Below are positions 12,718 to 24,600 of a stretch of 64,000 nucleotides of DNA, piece by piece (within the stretch, counting starts at the first letter, position 1; every line of letters begins with the position of its first letter). A program made the translations under genes and the position numbers. The stretch is from Camellia lanceoleosa. Taxonomy: Eukaryota > Streptophyta > Magnoliopsida > Ericales > Theaceae. The stretch is taken from assembly GCA_025200525.1 (NCBI GenBank), contig CM045758.1:65842598-65906597 (forward strand), read 5' to 3'. Under the pieces are notes generated by a model. It was not told the origin of the DNA. It searched no databases and saw only the letters and a list, made by a program, of their open reading frames with translations.

Positions 12718-12977
12718 AAAAGCGTGGTTACGAACCACGCTTTCACTTAAAAACGGATTTTGGTTAAAAGCGTGGTTATCATCCACGCTTTCTTTTATTA
12801 ACAGTAAAAGCGTAGTGCACAACCACGTTTTCAGGAGAATTTTTTTTGCTTAAAAGTGTGGTTTCTAACCACGCTTTCTTAATTAAAAGTGTGGTTTGGA
12901 AGCACGCTTTCACGATTTTACAAATTTTCCACACGAGAGGCAAAAAAACGATGAAAGCGTGGTTTACAACCACGTTT
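12718..12977. repeat. Palindromic array, right arm (AAAGCGTGG...CCACGCTTT units)
   Basis: Six palindromic units at about 12718-12743, 12766-12791, 12806-12832, 12852-12877, 12885-12910 and 12953-12977, each close to AAAGCGTGG, 6 to 8 bases, CCACGCTTT. The units differ mostly by G/A and C/T changes that are often made symmetrically on both half-sites. Read in reverse complement, the array matches the left array at 7919-8068 in unit order and linkers. Confidence 0.85.
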
Positions 12978-13061
12978 TAGCCTAGTTTGGGAATTCCATC
13001 CAAACTAAGCCTAGTTTGGGAAATAGGTTGCTAATTTGGCTTAATTTGGGAAAAGCCTCCC

Positions 13062-13745
13062 TCCAACCTCCTCTCCCCTCCTCCTACTACTCTTTTCTCT
13101 TTCCTTTTCTTACTTTGCTATCCAATAACTTGGAAGCTTTGGCTTTCCATCCTCTCTCTCCTTTGTGAATATCTTCTCCCTTTCGCTTCAACTCTGGCCA
13201 TGGCCTTCACCGGATCTATTGTCTCTCATCTTCTCTGCCTCCATTTGGCGTCGCCTCCACGTCTACCTCCTGTTCAACCATCATCACCCTTGCTTGCCAC
13301 TCTTTCTTCGTCGGATTCATTGCTTCCCTTCCCTAGATATGTTGCCTTCACCACTGTCGGATCCACCACCGCTGCTGGAAGTTTTTGGTTTGTGGGTTTG
13401 TGTTTTTGCTTTTTGTTTTTTGGTTTTTCTTTGTGTTTTGTTTTGCTGTTGTTTAGTGTTTTGGAATCCATCAGTGGTGTGATTGTTATGCTTACCCTCT
13501 GTGGTTGGGATCTATGATTTATCTCAAATATATTTTATTGTCGAACTTTTATGATCAGCTCTGCTTCGCAGTATAAGCACGAACACAAGATGTGCGTCTG
13601 AATATTGTCATAGTTTCTCTCCTTTGTGCTCCTTGATATATTTTTACTTTGTTTAGTGTGAGTTTTGGGTTGAATGGACGGTTGTAAGTGCCATTTGACT
13701 TTTCTTAATGAATTTTTCTATGGATTAAACAAAAAAAAAAAGTCA
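13062..13745 (+). other. Pyrimidine-rich sequence ending in poly(A), possible retroposed or LINE-like remnant
   Basis: A CT-rich lead (13062-13200), then a moderately GC-rich stretch (13200-13380), then T-rich DNA ending in a run of A at about 13731-13742 after tatggattaaac. Two overlapping open frames (13165-13482 and 13200-13517) have biased, low-complexity translations and no domain I recognise. A composition shift followed by a genomic A tract fits a retroposed sequence, but this is a weak inference. Confidence 0.3.
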
Positions 13746-14450
13746 GTGAAATTTAAGGCATTGGAGGGAGACAAATAACATTATAATCTAACTACTAAGC
13801 ATGCTAACCGCTATCGTGTACCCAAGAAAAAAAAAAAGGCCCATACCTAAAATGCAATGCCTAAATATCAAGTTTTGTGTTAACTACAAAATCATTGATT
13901 TTATAAATATTTATTTTTACTATTTAATAAATGAATTTGTTGGAAGGATTCAAAATTGTAATATCATTTTAAAACCGAGCTTAGGAGAGATCTTTATGTC
14001 CGAAGTCGGCTGAGCGGGCAGACTTGGACACAAGAAATTTTTTATGAGCAATGCTACAAATCACTAAAAGTATGTATGTCCAAATACCATTAGATATTTA
14101 AGCATTAATACTTTTTTAATAACTAATTATATTTTGACTATGGTATTTTTAGTAAGATTTTTGGTAAAAGTAAATACAAAAAATCTTAAAAATTAAAATG
14201 CAAGAGTTCAAATATGATTGGTTGTCAAACACACAATGATGCTCAAACATCCAATGATATTTAGACACATGCTTTTAGTACAATCGGAGTTCTAATGTAT
14301 TTAACATTGCTCTAAAATTATTCAATTGCTTGAACTACAAATGCACGTTCCAACTAAACTTGTAATTGAGAGAGAGAGAGAGAAGGGGGGGGGGGGGATT
14401 TGGGAAGGATGGATAGCTTATAATCTGATTTTAGAAAGTATTTAATTATT
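13746..14450. other. Intergenic DNA downstream of NOT1, no gene
   Basis: No coding or RNA gene recognised. A (GA)n tract followed by a run of about 14 G lies at 14370-14398, and the remainder is AT-rich. Confidence 0.5.
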
Positions 14451-14456
14451 TTTATT
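14451..14456 (-). promoter_or_regulatory. Candidate NOT1 polyadenylation signal AATAAA
   Basis: AATAAA on the minus strand, about 180 bases past the NOT1 stop codon. Plant signals are degenerate, so this is only a candidate. Confidence 0.3.
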
Positions 14457-14636
14457 AGGTAAAAAGATTTGGAATAGTCAGCCAGCTCTGCATAATAACC
14501 ACGATCAAATATTCTATTCAGTGTGAATTGGTGTTACTCTGTAAGTCATCTAACAAAGCTGTAATTTGTTATGACAAGAAAATTACTAAAACTTACATTA
14601 CACCCACATCAAATGTAGCGATCCAATCTTCCAGAA

Positions 14637-17600
14637 TCAGTGCATACTATCAGGAATTCCACCAGATACAATTGATTCATCTACAGGTTTAGGCCCACCA
14701 CACGATCTCGAAACTGATTCAAAAAGTTTCTCAATCTCTGGTGCACACCTCGTGAAAGACCTACTCCAGAAGTTGTATTTTGGATTCTGCATGACCCAAA
14801 AAAAAAAAAAAACAGATTTTAAGAGAACATATGACTGGCCGAACAACACTTTGGTGGTGGTTTGAAGTTACCTTGATGAGCTCAATGAAGGTGATCAAAA
14901 GCCCCCAAGGATGAGGTTTATTCACAATCAGTCGTTCCAACAAAACTCTTGTTATTTGCTCCTGTATAATTTCCTGTCCAACAAGGAATGCAAAGCCGTG
15001 AGCAGATCGCATTTCGCATAACTAGTGTAAAGATCCTAGACTTAACTATTGTAATTCTCAAAGATCAAGAAGTTATTACTATTCATTCTCTCAGTTTCAA
15101 CCACATCATTTCAGGAGAATTCAATTTTTCTGGTTATACTTGCAAGCAAACAAATCCTATGAATCTAAATTGTAATTTATGTTCAACTGAGAGAGAGAGA
15201 GAGAGAGAGAAACTAACCTGGTTAGCATTCACAAACAAGTAGAGAAGAACATAGGAAAAGAAATGTGTATGGTTGTTTGGGTAGCGTAGCTGATTCACGA
15301 TTGCATTGAGGAAGAGATAACGCCCTTTGGAGTCAAAGTCTGCAATCAGGATCCAGAAGATGTCCATGGCAATCAAAAGTTCCACGGAATCATTGTTTGT
15401 CATCTGGGCAAGTGGATGTGGATTTTTTGCTTCTAGTTGTTGGATAGTCTGCAAAAAATCCCAAGAGAGGGGACAATTTTAGTGATAGTTCTGGTTTTAC
15501 TGCAGGAAAAAGACATTAGTATGCAGAGAGAAGAAATGCTTATAAAACACTCCTTGCGTACTTTAAGGTTGTGGTGCACAGTAGTGCTATTACAGCTGAA
15601 ATGATGCATACAACGGAAGTACTCCAGTGTCATATTCAAGAACTAAAGAAATGTAACTACTGCCATAATACGTTAGAAAGAGTCATTTCTTTAGTTTCGA
15701 ACATTGTTGTCAAATCGTTAATCATTTTGCTAAAATAATGAATCATGAACCATATCGAATCGTGAGCCTTAAGATTCATTTTATTAAGCTATGTAATTTT
15801 ACATATGTATATACATAAGTGTTTAAAACAAAATAAATGTCAATATAACTAATATACAAGTATATATATATATAACTATGTATATCACTATTATTAGTTG
15901 ATCTCTTCTTTTCATTTTGCTAAAACAATGTCATTTCATACATTATACAAACCGAACCAAATCGTAATGAATTGCAATGAATAGTAGTGAATCTTAATCA
16001 AATTGTAAGATGCAGTTAATTTAAAATTCAACGTCATGAATTGAATCGTTTTACTTGAAACTTGTTTCGAATCATATGAATCAAATCGTGAATTGTAAGG
16101 TTCTAACAACCATGGATCTGGATAACTAAACATTTGTTTAAACTGTAAACCTATCAACTCCAAAGAGAGATGATGGGAAGAATTTCAGAGCTATATTCGA
16201 GATGTCTATTTTATTGGCCTAGTTAACTGTTGTATATTATGTTCAACATAGATAATTGATTGTGAAAAAAAAAATAATAATAATGGAGTGGGAGCCACGG
16301 TGAAAAAAAGGCAGTACAAATATAAGGCAAAAGAAAAGAATTACCTGCATTCCAACATAAAGAACAAGGGAGTTTATCAAGGGGACATTGTACCAGGTCC
16401 CAGCTTGTGTTGCTTCATTTTGCGTCAGCAGCAATCTCTGTACCAGTTCCGACAAGAATGTTCCCTGGTATCTTGTCTGCAGAAAATCAAAGCGTTGAAA
16501 TATCAAAACAGAGGAAACAAACAGCCAAAATAACATTTAAAAAAAAAGAAAAGAAAGAAAGAAACCGCAGAAGCAGAAATGCATAAGAGTGGACAGTGTT
16601 GATGAAACTCCAGAGTACCTTGAGATACTCATCAACATCTGACTTCATCTGCTTGGCTTTCAGAGCAGCATCAACTTCTGAGAAAATACGTGGTGACTGG
16701 TTGATTTCTGCAAGCAAATCAATCTGCAAAGAGAATTGAAAAGAGGAAGTATTAGTTAATCACGGCCCATGCTGATAACTAGGGTAAATACAAATTTAAC
16801 CAGCCAACCCAAGCACCTTTAAGTTGGGAGTAGAAGGATCAGGGAGCCTCATATTGTGTGGAAAAGCACTAAGGATGACATTTCGCATCTGAATGCAGCT
16901 GGGAGGGATCACATCACAGAAGCTGAAATGATAATCGCAGAGGAATTCTGGAAAATCATGAAGCAGCACAAGCAACACCCTCAGAGTGCCTTTGTACAGA
17001 AAATGAATCTGCATTATAAAAAAAAGAAAAAGTTAGCAAGTAACAATTTTCCTCAAGGATCTGTCCCAAAAAAATAAATAAAATAAAATAAAAAATGAGA
17101 GAGAGAGAGAGAGAAGAAGAAGAAGAAGCAAACTGTTTCTCCCAGTTCAGTATTGCGCAGGTATGGCTCCATGAATTTGAACAGGTCTACCAGCAAGCGT
17201 TGAACATGAGGCCAGCCTTTTGGAGGGTTGACGATAAGCAACTTAGGCATAAAACTCCTGTGACTCATGAGGTCAAGCCATGCGAAGCTGCAATCACCAT
17301 CACCAAGTCATCACTGACAAAATCGAAAATTCTATATATCCAAGATGCCTCAGATGTAGAGCTCAGGTGCTAAACAATAAATATTCAATGCAAACATATT
17401 GGTGAATTGGTGACAATTTCTATCCAGTTAAAATCAGTCACCATAAGGTCGTCAGGATCCATATTAAAGATTTGCTGGGAAAAATCAGAGCGCGGGGCAA
17501 TTCAATAACATACAAAAGGACCAAGAAACATGATGTGAATAATTACCACATTATTGATTCAGAAAAGTAAATTATGTTCCAGATAACTCCAACTAACATG

Positions 17601-18648
17601 TAAATAAAGTAAAAGTATGAGCATATGACGCAAGGGTCACCAGAAATTAATTCAAACCAGCACATAAAAGATCTTCTCAATAATTGGAGTATTACACAAG
17701 CTAATGAAACTCAAAATCAGTACAAGTGTCTTAAATTACAGTAAGCGGGCTGTTTAGGAAACCCATAAACAGATCAGACAATTCGAAACCAGCGGAGGTC
17801 TGCAGCATCTGATTATTAGTTAGATAAGCAAACAGAGGTGCGAAAACAGTTTGTGTTTGAGCAAAGTTTGTAAGTGTAAAATATTTCATGGTGATGCCAC
17901 AACGGATGAATAATATCAACTGCAAATCCTGCACTAATCCTTCATACAGGACTGAAATCATCTTAAAAGTGTCAAAGAAGTAATCGAGTCATTATTCTTT
18001 CTAAGAGTAAGAAACCTCTTACAGCTCACATCAGTAACAACCACAGCACTCTAAACATGAATGTTCAAACAAATTCCAATCAATATTATTGATTCAACAT
18101 ATTGAAAATACAGCATTGATCTGTCATGAATTGCATACTACAAACTTCAAATGAAAGACAAACAAGTGAAGAAAAAAAAAACATGGGTTGCACATTCCGA
18201 ATGTCCAGCATGCTGACCTGAAAGCAGGAACTTTAAGAGGTTGCAATAAATGGAAAGCATTTGCAAAAGCAGTTAACACCTGGAAACACCCAATCCGCAG
18301 CATTAGTTATGCAGAGACTGAAATATGACGATTGAAATAAATGTGCCTTTTTGAAATAAATATGCCTCTTACCTGAAAGTTACAACCTTCTATTATGGAA
18401 TCAGGAGCAAGAAGATTGAAAAACCAGTTAATGAACAACCTGAAATATGGCCTCGGATTAAAAGATGCTCTCTTTTCCTCAGCATCTTTTTGAATGACTC
18501 TAACAGTCACTGCTAATATCTGCCAAATTCATATGCAGCATTAAAATCATGTTCTGGGAAAGCATAAAAAGAACCTAGACAAAATACAGTATGGTTAGAC
18601 CTTTGGCAAAAGAAGAAGTTTATTTGGTCCATGCTCTGCCACACAGTA
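14637..18648 (-). CDS. NOT1: NOT1 exons 25-34: NOT2/NOT3-binding C-terminal domain and stop
   Basis: Exons: 18601-18648, 18373-18519, 18218-18279, 17134-17287, 16817-17008, 16619-16723, 16345-16476, 15218-15448, 14872-14973 and 14637-14786. This is the best conserved part of the protein: [116 protein letters not shown] and [19 protein letters not shown]. It forms the docking platform for the NOT2-NOT3/5 module. The frame is open to the TGA at 14637-14639. A (GA)n run lies just inside the intron after the 15218-15448 exon, close to its 5' splice site. Confidence 0.92.
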
Positions 18649-21600
18649 CTGAAAACAAACAAGCCTCAAGTCATGCTAACAGACAGAGGATAAAGAACAC
18701 GTGAAAGTACAGAATGATATAGAATAAATGGACAAACAATTATGATCTTGACAATACTATACATTACTACTAGCAGAACAGCAAGAAGAACATCAGAAAT
18801 TGTAATACCTTCAAAACCAAAACAACAAGTTTTGCATACACATCAATGGCAAGAAATGATAGGTTCTGTGATGTGTGAGAAGACTGGAAAGACAAGGACC
18901 TGGAGCTAATCCCCTCAGTTGAGAGACAACATGCGACAGAAAGTTCCTGAAACCAATGATTATTACTTAACGATGATGATGAAGAAAAAGAAACAAGTGC
19001 AACTCATTTATTTAAGAAGGCAGCTTTAAACATGAAAGGAAAAAAATATATATGTTACCATGAGATGACGGAAGAAATGATCAGACATGTCATCTCCATT
19101 AAAATAACCACTTTGCTGCAGTTGTGAGAGAAAGCGAGTACAAGTTGCTTCATTTGTACCATGGAGTTCATATATTTTGTACCATTCTGCAAATAGTGTG
19201 GAAACCTACAACACATTCACACAACAAATTAATGAAGCACCATTATTTTGTACTAAAAGATGCAAGATGAATACAGACTTCCAATTTTAAAATTTAAAAA
19301 AAAAAAAAAAAAAAACTAAACTAAACTAAAAAACAAAAAAAAAAACCTGATACATACACTATTTTTGTTTTGTTTGTTTGTTTGTTTGTTTGTTTTTTTA
19401 AATATTATTATCTATATCTTTCTATGATGCATATAGGAAGGTGTTCCTGACCCATTTCTTGAGCTCAGATACCTCATATGAATGTACACAATCACCCATA
19501 AACCTCATGTATCACGTAAGCTATCCAGGTCAATTACCCATTCAGTTATAAGAAAAATATAAGCATCTATAAATACATATTTACATGCATATCTCAATAT
19601 ATAGCCAACAGATTTCACATTTAAATTAGATTTAGTCCTTCCCATATTTTGAAAGACACAAATACAGAAAAGTAACTATAGACTCTCTTTGTTCATTTCA
19701 CATTAATTGGGGATCAGCAGACAGCACGTGAGAGCAATACAGAGAAAGAGAGATGAAACTTGCTACAAAATGTGAAGAGAAGAAAAAGAATTGATTCCTG
19801 ATGAGTAAAATTTGAAAGGAAGATTGACATGAAGGTTGAAAGTCATTGGAGCAGCTGAAAATGCTGAGAAGGAACTAGAGGAACATAGAGATGAAAGTTG
19901 ATACTAATCAGACCTGCCAAAAATGGAAGCCTACTGCATGCACAAGTGGAGTTGCAGTTAAGAAAAGAAAGTAAGGGAGGGACAGAGAGAAGATGAGCAC
20001 TAAGGAACAGATTTTTGAGTCGAGAGAATCATGCGTGAAATTAAATAATCAGCTCTGCCAAGGCCAACCAGACATTGCCTGAATTTTGGCAGCTTTGTCA
20101 CTCGCAGTCTATGTACAAAATCATGTTCTCCTCAATCTTTTCACCACCACAATTCACAACTATAAAATTTTGATCACAAGGAATCATAAGTTATCAAATG
20201 CACATTATGTGTAGCCTATAAGTTTCAGGGCTAAATAAGTGAACAAACATTTCTCAAAACTCACACAACTAAGTTTCACAACCAAACTTAAACTGCTGAA
20301 AAATCCATCCAATTCTTGCTCATCATAGGACTCTGACGATAAGAATAAACATTGCAGTTCCCTAGCACAGGAGAGAGAGAGAGAGAGAAATGAAATCAAA
20401 ACTAAGTGCCGTCTACACGTAAATGCAGGTAATATAAGAAATGTCATATTATCTACTCATCATTTTCCTTTTCAGAACCAGAAATCAAACTCAAACATAT
20501 GTTTTCTAATTAGCATTCAGAAAAAACCTGATCATGAAAGCTGGCAGGGTCATCTGCTGCCCCAGAATTGACATTGATATATTCTTCTCTTGTTAGAATA
20601 GTAGCATTATCAGAACCCTGTTCCGTCAGCCTAATAAGTTAAATCTTCGATTTCAAAGATCCATCCAAGTCAGCTGTCGATAAATAAAAAACAGCACTAT
20701 ATTCAGTAACCTTCTTTTCTATGGATGGTTTAGCCTTGTCATCCTTGCCAAGAGAAAACCCAGAAAGAACTGCCGCATTAGCAGCAGGATTCCTTGCAGT
20801 CTCGACCAACTGTTGTAAAGAGTCAGAAGCTCCAGGTCTAGTTGCAACCTGCAATTTGGAAAAAGCTTTCAATCCCATAACACTAAACATCAGAACAAAA
20901 ACCTTAATAACTAATAACACACATAACAAAGAATTATGTACCTTTGCCAACACATCAATCAAATTGGGAAGTTCAGATACACTAACTCTCGACTCCTGAA
21001 TCAACAAAGTCTGGAGAAGAGAAATTGCAAATTCTGTAGCAGATTCTGCATAGCATAAGCAACTAGTTAGCAATGTTGAATGCCTAAGAGTAGAACAAGA
21101 ACCCAATTGATGTTCCTATTACGCACTATTCCTCCCGGCATCAATAAGTTTTGCCATGTGCATGTTGTATTCTGTGAGGTTCAGTAAGTCCTTGCAAATA
21201 AGTCCAACAATTATGTCTCTGTTGAACTTCCTCTCCTCGTTTGAATAGATCACCTGAATTAGCAAATTACAAAGGTGAGTAGAGAACAACAATATGACTC
21301 TGATCGAAGCCAACAATCTGATGAATAGAAGAAAAAAATATCAGAAAGATAAATAAACGATTTGACTATAGTGTAGGTCAGATGTTAAAAGATGCCAAAA
21401 GTTAAAATTTTAATTGTGCAGTGAAATTCACATCATCACCAATCTTATACATAGTTTCCAGAATAGGAAACTGAAGAAGGAAACAATGGAAATGTGGACA
21501 AAACACGTAGAGGAAATGAAAACAATCGAAGAATCGAATGGGCAACCTAGTAGAAATATTAGTAGAAACATTTGTAAAACAAAGGAAACTTTTAAAACAA

Positions 21601-24600
21601 TTACTGAAAACATACAATGGTAGCCGCGTCTCATTTGAAAATTCTCAAATCATTCTCCTATGACAGATTTAAAACTTGTTTACATATTGTATATTTGCAA
21701 AATATCTTTCAAAAAAGAATCCGTAAATATTTGATTAATTTCCAAGTAGTTTGTGCAAAGATATTTTTTTCATCTCCTTAGTTTCTTTAGAGTTTCCCTT
21801 TAATGTTTCCCTAAAGTATCAGAAACATTTCAACGTTTCCCCAATATTTTTAGAAGAGCATTATGCCTACATTGGAAGCACCCCCTAACAAATGGAGTTT
21901 TCTAGTTTACCTAAACCAAACCAAACCAAACCAAATCAAACTAACTCTCATCAAATGGGGTCGACTGTATGAATTATTATTCTCCACTCGACTCTATCTA
22001 AGGCCATTTCGTTAGTCAAATTAAGGAGATTCATATCTCTATTTACTATACAGTCCAAATCAATTTAGGTCTACCCCTTTTTTTAACACTACCGTTACTG
22101 TATCGCATCTCTTCACTACTGCTTCTGTTGATCTCCATTATATTATGACCAACCATCTCAATCTATTTTCTCTCAACTTATCTTCTATCGGTACTAGTCC
22201 TACCCATTAATATATTTATTTCTGACTCTGTCTTTTCTAATCTTGCCACCCATCCATCTTAACATCCTTATCTCAACAGCACTTATCTTCTCTACATGTT
22301 CTCTACATGTTGTTTCTTAGTTGCCTAACATTTCGTCCCATACAACATTACTGGACTAATATCCGTTATATGGAACTTCCTATTTGTTAGAATAGGAAAT
22401 AATATTGCATATATATTATTCTTATATGAGGTCTCATTAATTCCCTATATTTTTCTTCTCTAAAACTACATATCAGAGCTAACTCACTATATTCTCTGTT
22501 AGCCACCATTAGCGTAGCCCTACAGTCCACCTAACACCAGTCAGAGCCTCTTCTCCTTTTCCGACATCCCTTGGTTGATTTCGGGCCACACCCACATGGT
22601 CCTAGGGCTCGCACTCCCCAGCAGTGCTTGGGTCAGATTCACGACACACCCAAAGCCGTCTCTGTTCCCCTCACTACTCACCCGAAGCCTTCTCTGCCCC
22701 CTCTAGGCCTGTTAGCAGCCTTAGATTTCCCTAATAAGTCTGTCGACACCCTTAGCAGTTTCTTAGAACACTTACAGACAACTCATTGATCAGTCTGAGT
22801 CCTTCTTTGACGACTAGTATGAACGTAATGACTTGAACTCTTGTTTTTTGGTCTATACAACACGCGCGCGCGCGCGCGCACAAATCTTAATTCTTTATGA
22901 TTTTATGGTGGTAGTTGTGTCTTTCCTTCCACTATTATCTTTCGGGTTTGTAATTGGCATTGTGTTTGAGGGTTAAATAATAGAGTATCCATGACAGATT
23001 CTATTAGTGAGTCCACTACTTCTCAGCCACCTAAAAGTGAGAGTTCTATTATACCTTACTATGACTAATTCTCTCAACCCTGGCCTTAAAATCACTACCT
23101 CTCTATTCAATCGTCAGAGTTATCTAGCATGATCACAGAGTTTGACTATTTTTTTGAAGAGCAGAGGAAAGATGGGGTATGTTGATGGCAGGATACAGGC
23201 ACTAAGTACATGACCAATGGGAGATCACAAACTCTCTAATCATGGGTTAGCTGATACATTTTATGATACCAGAGATTGGATAGAGTTACTTGTCTATGGA
23301 CATTACCCAGGATATTTGGGAGGCTGTAGCTACTACTTACTCCAGGAAGGGAAATTTCTTCCAGGCTTTCGAGTTACGTCGCTTCATTGAAAGGTCGGTA
23401 CAAGGTGAGATGACTATCTTCTAATATTTTACCTTCCTTAGCAATGGGTGGAAACGACTTGATCACCTTTAGGATTACAAGCCTATCTGTCCTATTGATT
23501 CTACTAGTTACCGGAAGTTTATGGAGCAAGAGCAGGTCTTCAAGTTCTTAGAAGGCCTGCATGTAGAGTATGATCCAGTTCGGAGCAGAGTACTTGGCAT
23601 GGACGCACTTCCTTTTCTCAAGGAAGCCTTTGCTTTTGTGCAAAATGAAAAGAGTCGCCGTTCTGCAATGCTTTCTTCTGCTACTACTGGCCGCTCTGCC
23701 TTGGTTTCTACACCCCCTTGAGATGGAGAGCATGTGACTCGTGGTTCTCGTTCTTCCTTTGAAAAGGATAATCTTTTTTGTGGCTACTGCTGTCGACCTC
23801 AACACACTCGAAAGACTTGTTGGAAGCTGCATGGGACTCCTTCTGGTGGCCGAGGAGATCGTCCTAGTACTTGAGAGGGTAGGTCTAGTTAGTTTAGAGG
23901 CCGAGGGGCCAATGCTCAGGCATATCTTTCTGACGTGGTTGAGTAACCACCTTCATCTCCGGTTGTCTCATCGGCTGCTGATGTTTCCGGGTTATCTGCC
24001 TCAAAGTTTGAGATTGCTCTTCGTCACTTGCTAGACCGTCGAGCCTCTACTTGTAATTTTAGAGAAGAGAAAGAGTTAGGGAATGAGTTAGATTTCATTC
24101 CCTTTTATATTGATAATTGAGCAATTACATGCATAGTCTGAGAAATCAAAAAAAGGAATGAATAAGAATACAACCGACTATTTCCTATTCTAATACCTCA
24201 TATTCTAATAATTTCCTATTCTAACACTCCCCCTCAAGCTGGTGCAAAGATATCTCTCATGCCCAGCTTGTTGAGAATGCCATGAAAGGATTTGCTCCCT
24301 AGTCCCTTGGTGAGAACATCAGCTCGTTGGTCCCCAGTCTTCACAAATGGAATACATATGGTGCCACTAATAAGTTTTTCCTTGATGAAGTGTCTATCAA
24401 TCTCCACATGCTTAGTTCTATCATACTGAACTGGATTATGAGCTATGTTGATTGCGGCCTTGTTGTCACAGAATAGTCGTATGGAGTCAGTCTGATGGAT
24501 TCCCAAGTCTCGCAACAATAGTTTAATCCATAGTAACTCACATACACCTTGAGCCATAGCCCTGAATTCTACCTCAGCACTAGATCTAGCCACCACATTC

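Larger units (their letters stand above)
7822..13061. mobile_element. Non-autonomous element with long terminal inverted repeats (MULE-like)
   Basis: The left end begins GGGACTTTTCCCAAATTAAG. The reverse complement of the right end begins GGGAGGCTTTTCCCAAAT and stays alignable for about 80 bases. The similarity then continues inward through matching arrays of short palindromes (7919-8068 and 12718-12977). Between the arms lie about 4.4 kb of AT-rich DNA without a coding gene, including an inverted repeat at 8103-9081 and a hAT-like repeat at 11092. Long complex TIRs suggest a TIR-MULE, but no 9-base target site duplication is obvious: the flanks are acccatcgt and tccaacctc. The superfamily is therefore inferred. 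Confidence 0.65.

Noticed and set aside
13165..13517. Two overlapping open frames of 105 codons
   Set aside because: The translations are biased by CT-rich DNA and contain long phenylalanine, leucine and cysteine runs. There is no domain and the second half is T-rich repeat.
16288..16533. Plus-strand open frame opposite NOT1 exon 16345-16476
   Set aside because: It is the antisense shadow of a conserved NOT1 exon; the same applies to the plus-strand frames at 16856-17077, 20721-20999 and 36786-37046.
17731..17961. 76-codon minus-strand frame in a NOT1 intron
   Set aside because: It does not fit NOT1, has no splice-compatible continuation, and has no recognised domain.
22863..22880. (CG)n alternating run
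   Set aside because: A short simple repeat in the copia A leader; Z-DNA potential alone does not make it a functional site.
23741..24034. 97-codon plus-strand frame
   Set aside because: A frame-shifted reading of the copia A gag zinc-knuckle region; the matching shifted frame occurs in copia B at 27558-28148.
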